From: an uncultured Bacilli bacterium
Lineage (GTDB): Bacteria > Bacillota_I > Bacilli_A > RF39 > UBA660
DNA: 64,000 bases
Direction of reading: 5' to 3'
NCBI GenBank assembly: GCA_934097085.1
Contig: CAKONK010000004.1
Location: forward strand, 1 to 64,000
In this document: one piece after another, positions 33,848 to 42,194 of the stretch
Layout of the letters: the number at the start of each line of letters is the position of its first letter
How positions within the stretch are numbered: position 1 is the stretch's first letter
Notes under the pieces: generated by a model
The model's input: the letters and a program-made list of their open reading frames with translations, nothing else
Told to the model about the DNA's origin: nothing
The model's database searches: none
Position numbers and translations under genes: made by a program

Positions 33848-34706
33848 AATTAAGTTTTTAATTCTATTTCTTTTATTAGGTATTTTAAATGTAAATGCAA
33901 TAGTTAGTCCAACAAAAGAGTTTTATGTTAATGATTATGCAAATATTTTATCTTCGGAAACAGAAAGATATATTGTTGATAAAAGTAGTCAACTTGCAAA
34001 TGTTGATGGTACGCAAATAGTTGTAGTTACCGTAAATAATTTAGATGGTGATACAATCGAAAATTATGCAAATACCTTATTTAGAAATTTTGGTATAGGA
34101 GATAAGACTAAAAATAATGGATTACTTCTTTTACTTGCTCTTGAGGAAAGACAATTTAGAGTAGAAGTTGGTTATGGACTCGAAGGAATTTTACCTGATG
34201 GTAAAACCGGTAGATTTCAAGATACTTATATTATCCCTTATTTAAAAAATAATAAATGGGATGAAGGTATTAAAAATGGTTATGATGCATTTTATAAAGA
34301 GATTGTTGTTCAAAACAATTTGAATTTAAATTATAATGAACCATATGCAAATGGCTATAGTGATTCTACATTTATTATAGGAATAGGTATGTTTCTTGGA
34401 TTTATATTAGGCTTAATAATTCGATATATGGGATTTAGTAAAATAGCTATTTTTACAATTATTTATTTTTTCGCAAATATTTTTATATCTCAAACTGGAA
34501 TTAAAGTAATATCTGATTTATTTTCAATTTATAATTTAATGGGTTATTTCTTTGGCTTATCTATTAATATTTTATCAGGAATAGATTCTGGTTCTAGCTA
34601 TTATGGAGGTGGTTCATCTTTTGGAGGATCATCAGGTGGTTCATCCGGAGGATTTTCTGGAGGAGGAGGTTCTTCAGGTGGCGGAGGCTCAACACGAGGA
34701 TTTTAA
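33831..34706 (+). CDS. TPM domain membrane protein (YgcG family)
   Basis: The 291-aa protein has a signal peptide (~1-22), a TPM domain at ~25-150 (FYVNDYANILS, RQFRVEVGYGLEGILPDGKTGR), two or three membrane helices and a Gly/Ser-rich tail (GGSSFGGSSGGSSGG type). TPM domains act in membrane stress or photosystem repair in other organisms; in Bacillota the LemA-TPM pair is of unknown role. The ATG at 33831 with an AAGAGG site was preferred to a TTG 33 bp earlier. Confidence 0.85.
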   Translation: MYLLNRIKFLILFLLLGILNVNAIVSPTKEFYVNDYANILSSETERYIVDKSSQLANVDGTQIVVVTVNNLDGDTIENYANTLFRNFGIGDKTKNNGLLLLLALEERQFRVEVGYGLEGILPDGKTGRFQDTYIIPYLKNNKWDEGIKNGYDAFYKEIVVQNNLNLNYNEPYANGYSDSTFIIGIGMFLGFILGLIIRYMGFSKIAIFTIIYFFANIFISQTGIKVISDLFSIYNLMGYFFGLSINILSGIDSGSSYYGGGSSFGGSSGGSSGGFSGGGGSSGGGGSTRGF

Positions 34707-34752
34707 TAAAAAACACTTGCATTTTATAAAAAAATATAGTATATTATAAATG

Positions 34753-34773
34753 AACACGAAAGAGTGTTTTTTT
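34753..34773 (+). terminator. small hairpin with T-run upstream of secE
   Basis: AACAC/GTGTT with loop GAAAGA followed by T. The right arm can also pair with 34708-34717 (10 bp). It could end the lemA-TPM transcript or attenuate secE-nusG. Confidence 0.45.
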
Positions 34774-34785
34774 ATTGGAGGAATT

Positions 34786-35031
34786 ATGACAAAAGAAAAT
34801 GAAAAAACAAAAAACGTTAAAAAAGTAAATACTACTAAGAAAAAAAATGTAAAAGTACCTAAGGAAAGTTATTTAAAAGGCGTTAAAAAGGAAATGAAAC
34901 TTGTTAAATGGCCATCTTTTAAAGAGGTAATTAAGTATACTATTGCCACAGTTATTATGTGCTTAGTTGTATGTGGATTTTTCTTATTACTAAATTTACT
35001 TTTATCTTTAGTGAAAGGATGGATTAACTAA
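34786..35031 (+). CDS. secE: preprotein translocase subunit SecE
   Basis: The 81-aa protein has a Lys-rich cytoplasmic start, the conserved amphipathic KKEMKLVKWPSFKEV and a single membrane helix (~55-78), as in the short SecE of Bacillota. It stabilises the SecY channel. The start at 34786 follows a TTGGAGG site; an earlier ATG in frame overlaps the hairpin. It overlaps nusG by one base, the classical secE-nusG pair; rpmG is not directly upstream. Confidence 0.93.
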   Translation: MTKENEKTKNVKKVNTTKKKNVKVPKESYLKGVKKEMKLVKWPSFKEVIKYTIATVIMCLVVCGFFLLLNLLLSLVKGWIN

Positions 35032-35573
35032 TGGAAGAACAAAAAAAAGAATGGTATGTGGTAAATACCTATTCTGGACATGAACTTGCAGTAAAACAAA
35101 AACTTGAAATGCGTACTGAAAGTATGGGTATGCAAGATTATATTTTTAGAGTAATAATACCAGAAACTACTGAAGTTGAAGTAAAAGATGGTGTTAAAAA
35201 AGAAAAAGTTAAAAAAATGTTCCCAGGTTATATTTTAGTGGAAATGATAATGACTGATGAAGCGTGGTATATTGTTCGTAATACACCAGGTGTAACAGGA
35301 TTTATCGGTTCAAGCGGAAAAGGTGCAAAACCAACACCACTTCCACCTCAAGAAATTGATAGAGTTCTTGCTACTATGGGAATGAGTAGAGTAAATATTG
35401 ATAATGAAATGAAAGTTGGCGACAATGTTAACATTATTGATGGACCATTCAATGGTATGAGTGGTAAGATTGATAGTATTGATGCTGAAAATAATCGTCT
35501 TACAATTATTATTGATTTATTTGGCCAAGAAACTTCAGTTGATGTTGAAAATTATCAAGTTAGTAAATATTAA
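35031..35573 (+). CDS. nusG: transcription antitermination factor NusG
   Basis: The 180-aa protein has the NGN domain (WYVVNTYSGHELAVKQKLE, MFPGYILVEMIM, RNTPGVTGFIG) and a C-terminal KOW domain (VGDNVNIIDGPFNGMSGKI). It links RNA polymerase with Rho or ribosomes. Normal length. Translationally coupled to secE. The usual downstream rplK-rplA are not present: a terminator and a VanZ gene follow. Confidence 0.97.
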   Translation: MEEQKKEWYVVNTYSGHELAVKQKLEMRTESMGMQDYIFRVIIPETTEVEVKDGVKKEKVKKMFPGYILVEMIMTDEAWYIVRNTPGVTGFIGSSGKGAKPTPLPPQEIDRVLATMGMSRVNIDNEMKVGDNVNIIDGPFNGMSGKIDSIDAENNRLTIIIDLFGQETSVDVENYQVSKY

Positions 35574-35603
35574 AATTAATCTTTATAGGTTAATTTTTTT
35601 TTT
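35574..35603 (+). terminator. terminator of secE-nusG
   Basis: 8-bp stem (35574-35581 with 35588-35595, one G-U pair) and a long T-run. Confidence 0.75.
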
Positions 35604-35651
35604 ACATTAATTTTTAAATATAGTATAATATTAATGTAGAAAGGTACTTTT

Positions 35652-36968
35652 ATGAAGAAAAATTTAATAATTGGAATAATTTGTTATATAATTACTGGAT
35701 TATTAACAATACTTTTTTTAGCAACATCGGTTAGTGTAAAATTAATTATGCCTGAACTTGAAAAAGTAATAGTTTTATGTGTTGCATCAATATTTACTTA
35801 CTTTGGCGGAAGATTTTTAACTAAATACCATAATTCAAAGAAATATATGAAAGTAAGTATTTGGGTAATGTTTATTCTTTATTTATTATTACTAATTAAT
35901 TTTATGATTTTAGGAAATAATTTTGGTAGAAATTTTGAATTTATTTTCACAGCCTCAAAAGAAACGATTAAATCTTATTTTGACAATAATTTAAATGTTA
36001 TTCCATTTAATACAATTAGAAATTATTTAGATAATTCAGGAATTTATTTTGATATTAAGTTAGTTTGTATAAATTTATTAGGTAATTTAATATGTTTTAT
36101 GCCTTTTTCATTTTTCTTAAAGTATTTATTTAAAAGAGAAAACAAATTTATTAACTTTTTATTAACAATTATATTAATAGTTATTTTTTTTGAACTTATT
36201 CAATTATTAACCCTTTCTGGATCATTTGATGTTGATGATATTATATTAAATACCTCTGGAGCAATACTTTTTTACCTTTTCATTAGTTTAAAAGGCATTG
36301 ATAAACTACTTAGAAATATATTCTTTTTAGAAAAAAATAAAATTAATGGGAAAGATTTTGTTATACCTATATTAGCTTTATTTACTTTTATTCTAATAAT
36401 AAGTTCTATTATATTTATATTTATTAAAAAAAGTAATGTTAGTAATCAAAAATGGAATGAAATTTATAATCCTTTGATAGAATTTAGTTATGATAAGACT
36501 TGTGGTGAAAATAATATGTTTTATGAAGATGAGCTTTTTGAATACCATTTTAATTGTTATGATAAAGAAAAATTTTATTTAATTGTTAATAAAGAAGATA
36601 AACTTTTAATAAAGGATTTTTTAGACAACTCTAAATATGTTTATAATATAGAAAAGCTAACTTGGAAGTTAAAACAAAATAATATTGAATATTATACTAA
36701 ACATAAAAATCCTAATTATATTTTACATTTACCAAAGTTTGAGACAGATTTTGGTTATAAAGGTGTAAAAAATGATTATGTAAATTTAGTTGTTAAAGGA
36801 GTAAATAATTCGATATATGATTTAGATTTAAATTTTATACCTTTAAAAGAGGGAAAAACCACTATTGATTTTATGGTTACAAATGAGGGTAAAGTTTATA
36901 CATATACATTTGATATTACTATAGATAAAGATTTAAATTTAAAATATGAAATAGAATTAGAAAATTAA
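35652..36968 (+). CDS. VanZ-like membrane protein with C-terminal outer domain
   Basis: The 438-aa protein has three helices in its first ~95 residues, then the VanZ core (NVIPFNTIRNYLDN, NLLGNLICFMPFSFFLKYLFKR, ELIQLLTLSGSFDVDDIILNTSGAILFY), one more helix near 240-265 and a ~170-residue extracytoplasmic C-terminus of beta type. VanZ gives low-level teicoplanin resistance; most homologues have unknown roles. The added C-terminal domain is not part of typical VanZ. RBS AGAAAGG; single-gene unit. Confidence 0.75.
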   Translation: MKKNLIIGIICYIITGLLTILFLATSVSVKLIMPELEKVIVLCVASIFTYFGGRFLTKYHNSKKYMKVSIWVMFILYLLLLINFMILGNNFGRNFEFIFTASKETIKSYFDNNLNVIPFNTIRNYLDNSGIYFDIKLVCINLLGNLICFMPFSFFLKYLFKRENKFINFLLTIILIVIFFELIQLLTLSGSFDVDDIILNTSGAILFYLFISLKGIDKLLRNIFFLEKNKINGKDFVIPILALFTFILIISSIIFIFIKKSNVSNQKWNEIYNPLIEFSYDKTCGENNMFYEDELFEYHFNCYDKEKFYLIVNKEDKLLIKDFLDNSKYVYNIEKLTWKLKQNNIEYYTKHKNPNYILHLPKFETDFGYKGVKNDYVNLVVKGVNNSIYDLDLNFIPLKEGKTTIDFMVTNEGKVYTYTFDITIDKDLNLKYEIELEN

Positions 36969-37011
36969 CTATGAACATTAACTTTAATTTGTTTTAATAA
37001 TTAAAATTGTG

Positions 37012-37042
37012 AAAAAAATTTACTAAATAGGTAAATTTTTTT
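37012..37042 (+). terminator. terminator after the VanZ gene
   Basis: Stem AAATTTAC/GTAAATTT extended by A-T pairs, 7-nt loop, T-run. It ends where the promoter of the toxin-antitoxin operon begins. Confidence 0.65.
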
Positions 37043-37043
37043 A

Positions 37044-37071
37044 TTGACATTAATATATAATATGGTATAAT
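37044..37071 (+). promoter_or_regulatory. promoter/operator of the toxin-antitoxin operon
   Basis: Consensus TTGACA (37044-37049) and TATAAT (37066-37071) with a 16-bp spacer. TTAATT-type half sites flank the transcription start (37071-37095), a likely operator for the HTH antitoxin. Confidence 0.75.
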
Positions 37072-37109
37072 TAATTTACCAATTACGTTAATTAAAAAAA
37101 TGAGGGTAA

Positions 37110-37442
37110 ATGGTATTAACGTATAAAAATAATAAACTTCGTAAGTTATGTGAGGACTCACAATCTAATAAAGAGTTGTTAAAGAAATATGGTAGTGATG
37201 TTGCAATTAAGTTACCAAAAAGAATTATACAATTGAAGTCATTTGCTTGTTTAGCAGATGTTCCTGTTGTTCCTCCTTTTAGAAGGCATAAATTAAGTGG
37301 TAATTTAAAAAATTTGTATGCAATTAATATTAATGATCAATACAGATTAATTTTTAGACAAGTAGAGAATAATATAATAGTAGAAAATTTAAAAGATATA
37401 AAAGAAATAGAGATAATGGAGGTGTCTAAACATTATGAGTAA
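37110..37442 (+). CDS. RelE/HigB-family toxin
   Basis: The 110-aa protein is a RelE/HigB-like mRNA interferase: an N-terminal helix pair (NKLRKLCEDSQSNKELLKKYG), then the core PPFRRHKLSGNLKNLYAININDQYRLIFRQ with the basic Arg/Lys/His residues that bind ribosome-bound mRNA. It overlaps the antitoxin gene by 8 bp. The toxin-first order matches HigBA. RBS GAGGG. Confidence 0.85.
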   Translation: MVLTYKNNKLRKLCEDSQSNKELLKKYGSDVAIKLPKRIIQLKSFACLADVPVVPPFRRHKLSGNLKNLYAININDQYRLIFRQVENNIIVENLKDIKEIEIMEVSKHYE

Positions 37443-38502
37443 TTTAAAAAATTATGATGAATATATTATAGCTCCTGGTGAAACAATAGAAGAGTTATTA
37501 GAATGTAATTCTATGACACAACTTGATTTAGCAGATAAAACTGGAATAAATAAAAAAACAATTAATGAAATAATAAAAGGAAAAGCTCCAATTTCAACAG
37601 TAACAGCTTTAAAATTAGAGTATGTATTTAATATTCCGGCAAGTTTTTGGAATAATTTAGAAAGTAATTATAGAGTTGCTTTAGAAAGAAAAAGAGACTT
37701 AGAATCTATTAAAAATGATGAACAGTATTTAGAAAATATTCCATATAGTGAAATGGCTAAACGTAATTGGTATTTTATTGAAAAAACAAGAGATCCTTAT
37801 GAAAAGGTTGTTAATTTAAGAAAATTCTTTTCTGTTGCATCTTTGTCATTTAATACAGAATTAAAAAGAAAAATGGCATTTAGAAAGTCAAATAATGAAA
37901 AATTTTCTTTTGAATCATTATATTGCTGGATTAGATATGGGGTTATAAAATCTAATAAAAATGATTATTCAAAATTTGATGTTGACAATCTAAAGGAAAT
38001 CGTTAATAATTTGCGAATGTTAACAAATAATACTTTTTTATCACAAATAAATAAAATAGAACAATTATTAAAAAACTGTGGTGTTGCGATAGTTTATGAA
38101 CCACATTTACCTCATACTTATGTCAATGGTGTTGCATATAAAATTAGTAGTGATAAGGCTATGATAATGTTAAGCGATAAAGGTAAAAGAGATGATATTT
38201 TATGGTTTACATTTTTTCACGAAATTGGTCATTTGATAAAACATAGTAAAAAGGGAATTTTTATTGATGAAGATGGAATTGTACGAAACAATCTAGAAAA
38301 AGAGGCTGATGAGTTTTCTAAAAATGTTTTAATTAATAAAGATAATTATATTAACTTCTTGAAAAATGGAAATTTTACAAAGAATAAGATAAAAACATTT
38401 GCAAAAGAAAATAATATTACTCCAGGAATTTTAGTTGGAAGACTTCAAAAAGAGTCATTAATAAGTTGGAATGAATATAATGATTTAATAGATAGAATTT
38501 AA
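37435..38502 (+). CDS. HTH antitoxin with ImmA/IrrE metallopeptidase domain
   Basis: The 355-aa protein starts with a HigA-type helix-turn-helix (~12-75: TQLDLADKTGINKKTINEIIKG) that should bind and repress the operon promoter and neutralise the toxin. From ~190 on it is an ImmA/IrrE domain with the zinc-binding HEIGH motif in FFHEIGHLIKH and a following Glu (EKEADEF). The fusion suggests an antitoxin that can cut a regulator, or itself, after a signal. Long two-domain antitoxins like this occur in Bacillota. Confidence 0.82.
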   Translation: MSNLKNYDEYIIAPGETIEELLECNSMTQLDLADKTGINKKTINEIIKGKAPISTVTALKLEYVFNIPASFWNNLESNYRVALERKRDLESIKNDEQYLENIPYSEMAKRNWYFIEKTRDPYEKVVNLRKFFSVASLSFNTELKRKMAFRKSNNEKFSFESLYCWIRYGVIKSNKNDYSKFDVDNLKEIVNNLRMLTNNTFLSQINKIEQLLKNCGVAIVYEPHLPHTYVNGVAYKISSDKAMIMLSDKGKRDDILWFTFFHEIGHLIKHSKKGIFIDEDGIVRNNLEKEADEFSKNVLINKDNYINFLKNGNFTKNKIKTFAKENNITPGILVGRLQKESLISWNEYNDLIDRI

Positions 38503-38512
38503 AATATGAAAT

Positions 38513-38542
38513 AAAAAATTAATCTTCGCGGATTAATTTTTT
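38513..38542. terminator. bidirectional terminator
   Basis: Perfect 12-bp stem (38513-38524 with 38531-38542) around a 6-nt loop, with A- and T-runs on both sides; serves the antitoxin gene and the converging ABC genes. Confidence 0.85.
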
Positions 38543-39310
38543 TTCTATTTTGGAAATAATAAAATATAATAAATAAGAAAATATTAAGAGTATAAATACA
38601 CCAGATATTACTAAATCTAAATCAAATATTTGAGAACCATACATAATTAAATAACCAATACCTTTTTGACAAGAAAGAAATTCTCCAGTTATAACACCTA
38701 TTAATGTTAAAGATATATTTAATTTTAATGATGAAATAATTGTTATGTATGATGAAGGAATAATTAATTTAGTAAGAGTTTGAAATTTATTTGCATTAAA
38801 TGTTTTAAATAATTTGATTTTTATTTTATCAGTATTTAGAAAACCATTATACATTGAAAGAGTAGTTACAATTAAATTTATTAAAAGTGCCATAATTATA
38901 ATACTTTTCATATTTGCTCCGAATATAATTAAGATTATCGGACCTAAAGCAACTTTAGGAAGAGCATTTAAAATTACTAAAAATGGTTCAAATATTTTAG
39001 AAAAAATAGGGTATTCATAAAAGATAATTGCAATTAATATACCAATTATTCCTCCGAGTAGAAATGAAAGTAAAACTTCATATAGTGTTGTAAATATATG
39101 TGAAAGTAAATTACCTTCGATACATAGTTTTTTAATAGTTAAATATATTTTTGATGGACTTGAATATATAAATGAGTTAATTATACCTTTTCTAGTTAAA
39201 AATTCCCATATAAATAATAAAAAAAATACAATTAAAATTCTAGTTAGTTTTATTAAAAAATTTTTTCTTTTCATAGTTTTTAAATATAAAGTTTGATTAC
39301 TATATTTCAT
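38519..39310 (-). CDS. ABC transporter permease (NitT/TauT type)
   Basis: The 263-aa protein has six helices and the binding-protein-dependent permease EAA-like segment (LFKTFNANKFQTLTKLIIPSSYITIISSLKLNISLTLIGVITGEF), typical of SsuC/TauC/ThiX permeases. It overlaps its ATPase by 11 bp. No substrate-binding protein gene lies nearby, so the substrate (thiamine precursor, sulfonate or other) is open; the protein could be encoded elsewhere. Confidence 0.82.
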   Translation of the reverse strand: MKYSNQTLYLKTMKRKNFLIKLTRILIVFFLLFIWEFLTRKGIINSFIYSSPSKIYLTIKKLCIEGNLLSHIFTTLYEVLLSFLLGGIIGILIAIIFYEYPIFSKIFEPFLVILNALPKVALGPIILIIFGANMKSIIIMALLINLIVTTLSMYNGFLNTDKIKIKLFKTFNANKFQTLTKLIIPSSYITIISSLKLNISLTLIGVITGEFLSCQKGIGYLIMYGSQIFDLDLVISGVFILLIFSYLLYFIISKIEKKLIRED

Positions 39311-40046
39311 CTAAATCCCTCCATATTTTATCGTAATAATCACTAAATTCTTTACATTTACGATTATTTATTGGGGTGGATTTATTTTCCATTTCAATGT
39401 CATAAATTTTTTTGACTATACTAGGTCTTTTCGAAAGAACTATTATTTTATCACTTAAACTTATGGCTTCGGCAATGTCGTGAGTAATCATAATAACAGT
39501 TTTCTTTTCTTTTTTAATTATATTATAAACATCTTCAGAAACACTTAATCTTGATTGGTAGTCTAGAGCGGAAAAAGGTTCATCTAAAAGTAGTATATCC
39601 GGTTTAATAGCAAGTGTCCTGATTAAAGCAACTCTTTGTTTCATACCACCAGAAAGTTCTTTCGGATATTTATAGATAAAGTCCCTTAAACCATAAGTTT
39701 CTAAAAGTTTTTTTGTATAATCAATATTTTCTTTTGTTTTGATTTTCTTTAAAGATAAACCTAGTGTTGCATTGTCAAGAATATTTAAATAAGGAAGAAG
39801 AGCATCTTCCTGAAGCATATAACCAATTACAGGATTTTCTTTATAAAATTTTATTGTGCCATTTGTTTTTTCGAGTAAGCCAGAAATAATATTAAGTAGA
39901 GTTGACTTTCCACATCCTGATGAACCAACAATTGCAATAAAGTCTTGATTATTTACATCAAAAGAAATATTTTTTATAGCATTAATTTCTCCATTTAAAG
40001 TGTTAAATGTTTTAGATATATTATTAATTTCTAATAATTTTTGCAT
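39300..40046 (-). CDS. ABC transporter ATPase (NitT/TauT type)
   Basis: The 248-aa ATPase has Walker A GSSGCGKST, a Q-loop in YMLQEDALLPYL, the signature LSGGMKQR, Walker B ILLLDEPFSALD and the switch His in ITHDIAEA. It is first in a two-gene operon with the permease. The family imports nitrate, taurine, sulfonates or pyrimidine precursors of thiamine. I see no riboswitch in the ~120 bp upstream. Confidence 0.87.
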   Translation of the reverse strand: MQKLLEINNISKTFNTLNGEINAIKNISFDVNNQDFIAIVGSSGCGKSTLLNIISGLLEKTNGTIKFYKENPVIGYMLQEDALLPYLNILDNATLGLSLKKIKTKENIDYTKKLLETYGLRDFIYKYPKELSGGMKQRVALIRTLAIKPDILLLDEPFSALDYQSRLSVSEDVYNIIKKEKKTVIMITHDIAEAISLSDKIIVLSKRPSIVKKIYDIEMENKSTPINNRKCKEFSDYYDKIWRDLDEI

Positions 40047-40191
40047 TTTATCACCTATGATATTTTATGCACTAATAAATTTATAATCTATTTAATTAGT
40101 TTAGAATTCAACTGATAGTTGAGTAAATTCAATGATTAGTTTATTGTTTTTATTAATATCTTAAAGTATGATGAATATGAAAGGAGTAGAA

Positions 40192-40866
40192 ATGAAAAAA
40201 ATAATTTATTTAATAATTGGTATTTTAGTAGGAGGATTGCTTTCATATTTTATTTTTAATAAAGTTGAAACTTTAGAAAAACTTCCTAAACCTGAAGTAA
40301 CTGAAGGTGAAAGGGGAATGCTTGGCATTGATAAAAATATTAATGAAAAAACTATTGATAAGTATCTAAGAAGAAGTGATTCAGTTTATCGTGATATGAG
40401 AATGCTATCAGATCCTGGTAATTATGAAGCTATTGGTGGTGATTCAATGCTTTCTGGAACAATAAAAGGTTTTGAAGTAATTCCTTATCCATATTTAACT
40501 AAAGTAAAAGGACTTCCTGAGGCTGTCGGAAAAACATATGATGGAAAAACTTTATTTACAGAAAATGAAGATGGAACTTATTCACCAAATTATAAAGAAT
40601 CTATGGAATTTTTAGAAATGTATTTTCCTAAAGATAAAAATATTTTCTTAATGTGTGGTGGAGGCGGTTATGCTGGCATGACAAAGAAGCTTTTAGTATC
40701 ACTTGGATGGGATGAAAATAAGATTTATGATATAGGTGGATATTGGTTCTATGATGGTGATAATAATGTTCAAATTAAAAAAGAAGAAAATGGCAAAACT
40801 ATTTATGAATTTTGGAAAGTAACTTATCATGAAATAAATTTCGATAACTTTACGGAGATTAAATAG
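40192..40866 (+). CDS. membrane-anchored rhodanese-like protein
   Basis: The 224-aa protein has one N-terminal helix (~3-20) and a C-terminal rhodanese-like fold. The active cysteine would be in FLMCGGGGYAGMTKK, a loop of the CxxGxR type followed by LVSLGWDENKIYDIGGYWFYDG, the conserved GGxxxW end. It faces outside and may move sulfane sulfur or act as a redox enzyme. The start at 40192 has AAAGGAG; earlier ATGs in frame have none. It overlaps the following lipoprotein gene by one base. Confidence 0.75.
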   Translation: MKKIIYLIIGILVGGLLSYFIFNKVETLEKLPKPEVTEGERGMLGIDKNINEKTIDKYLRRSDSVYRDMRMLSDPGNYEAIGGDSMLSGTIKGFEVIPYPYLTKVKGLPEAVGKTYDGKTLFTENEDGTYSPNYKESMEFLEMYFPKDKNIFLMCGGGGYAGMTKKLLVSLGWDENKIYDIGGYWFYDGDNNVQIKKEENGKTIYEFWKVTYHEINFDNFTEIK

Positions 40867-41309
40867 TGAAAAAAATATTGATAATAATATTTTTTTTACT
40901 GGTATTATGTGGTTGCCAAAAAGAAGAGAAAATAGAAAAGTTTTATTTGAATGATGATTATTACGGTTTATCAGGATTAAAAGAAGTTAAGTCAGATGAA
41001 TTAAAAGATGATGATAGTTTTTTACTCTTTACATATAACTATTATTGCTCATTAGCGATACCATGTGATGAGATATTTAAAAGTTTTTCAGAAAATAATA
41101 ATGTGGAAATATTATCTATGTCAATTGATGAATTTAAAAAAACTTCATATTATAAAACAGTAAAATATGCTCCTTCAGTATTAATAATTAAGAATGGTAA
41201 AATTGTGACTTTCCTTGATGCAGAAAAAAATAGTGATATTGAAAAATATCAGGATGTTGAAAAATTTACTGAATGGATAAGTAAATATATTTATTTAGCA
41301 AAAGATTAG
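40866..41309 (+). CDS. thioredoxin-like lipoprotein
   Basis: The 147-aa protein has a lipoprotein signal ending in LCGC (Cys19) and a thioredoxin-like fold: the strand SFLLFTYNYYCSLAIPCDEIF, with two cysteines six residues apart instead of CxxC, and the cis-Pro segment YAPSVLIIKNGK. It begins at GTG overlapping the stop of the rhodanese gene, so the two probably act together on outside thiols. Confidence 0.75.
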   Translation: MKKILIIIFFLLVLCGCQKEEKIEKFYLNDDYYGLSGLKEVKSDELKDDDSFLLFTYNYYCSLAIPCDEIFKSFSENNNVEILSMSIDEFKKTSYYKTVKYAPSVLIIKNGKIVTFLDAEKNSDIEKYQDVEKFTEWISKYIYLAKD

Positions 41310-41331
41310 AATTAACTTTCTAATTTTTTTT
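41305..41331 (+). terminator. terminator
   Basis: Stem ATTAGA/TCTAAT followed by eight T, at the end of the lipoprotein gene. Confidence 0.7.
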
Positions 41332-41342
41332 GACAATACTTA

Positions 41343-41371
41343 TTGAAAATAAAAATAATTGTTGTTATAAT
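41343..41371 (+). promoter_or_regulatory. promoter of the Tad-like locus
   Basis: TTGAAA (41343-41348), 17-bp spacer and an extended -10, TGT-TATAAT (TATAAT at 41366-41371), 37 bp before the first gene. Confidence 0.75.
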
Positions 41372-41407
41372 TGATATGATAGATGATAGTATCAAAGGAG
41401 GATAAAA

Positions 41408-42178
41408 ATGGGAAATATTAGTGCATTTATTAAAAAAACTATAGCAAATAAAAATACAGTTACTATTTTGCTAGTACTTGCGGGGGTTGTAGTTTTGTGG
41501 TTCTTTTATAATATGAGGGTTAAAGAAGCAACAACGCCTATTAAGGTACCTTATGCAAAAGAAGAACTTCATGCTACTGATGAAATAACAGAGGATAAAA
41601 TAGGAATGGTTGAAGTTAATAGTAAACTATTAAAAACTGCAGATATAATTCAAAATCAAGGTTCATTAATAGGATATTATGTTACAACTGGAACCTCTAT
41701 TCCAAAGGGTGGACTATTTTATAAAGCTCAAGTAGTAACTAAAGCAGAACTTCCTAATTCAGTTTTTGATGATATTCCTGATAAACATACAATTTATAGT
41801 ATGTCAGTTAATAATCATACAACATTTGGAAATTCAATATATCCTGGTGATAAAATTGACCTTTATTTAAAGGCTACAGATGATTCAGGAAAAATCATGT
41901 TTGGTAAGTTTATTGAAAGTATTTCTGTTTTAGGTGTTCGTGATAGTAGTGGTAAAGATGTTTTTGGTTCAACTGAAACAAGAACACCTGCTGAACTTTT
42001 ATTTGCGGTACCAAATGATATGTATGAACTTTTAATGAAAGCTGGTTATGTATCTGGAATTACTCTTGTACCAGTTCCTAGAAATAAACATTATACTGAT
42101 TTAAATGCTGATACAGTTACAATAGAATACTTAAAGAATTTCATTTTAGCAAAGACTGCTACATTACCAACAGAATAA
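41408..42178 (+). CDS. CpaB/RcpC-like SAF-domain protein
   Basis: The 256-aa protein has a cytoplasmic start, one helix (~18-35) and an outer SAF-like domain (ELHATDEITEDKIGMVEVNSK, YYVTTGTSIPKGGLFYKAQV) followed by the CpaB C-terminal domain with NSIYPGDKIDLYL. CpaB proteins assemble the periplasmic/outer part of Tad pili. First gene of the locus, with an AAAGGAGG site and its own promoter. Confidence 0.8.
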   Translation: MGNISAFIKKTIANKNTVTILLVLAGVVVLWFFYNMRVKEATTPIKVPYAKEELHATDEITEDKIGMVEVNSKLLKTADIIQNQGSLIGYYVTTGTSIPKGGLFYKAQVVTKAELPNSVFDDIPDKHTIYSMSVNNHTTFGNSIYPGDKIDLYLKATDDSGKIMFGKFIESISVLGVRDSSGKDVFGSTETRTPAELLFAVPNDMYELLMKAGYVSGITLVPVPRNKHYTDLNADTVTIEYLKNFILAKTATLPTE

Positions 42179-42194
42179 AAAGGAGTGATATTTT

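Noticed and set aside
40047..40160. Riboswitch (e.g. TPP) before the ABC ATPase/permease pair
   Set aside because: No conserved riboswitch core could be recognised in this short leader.
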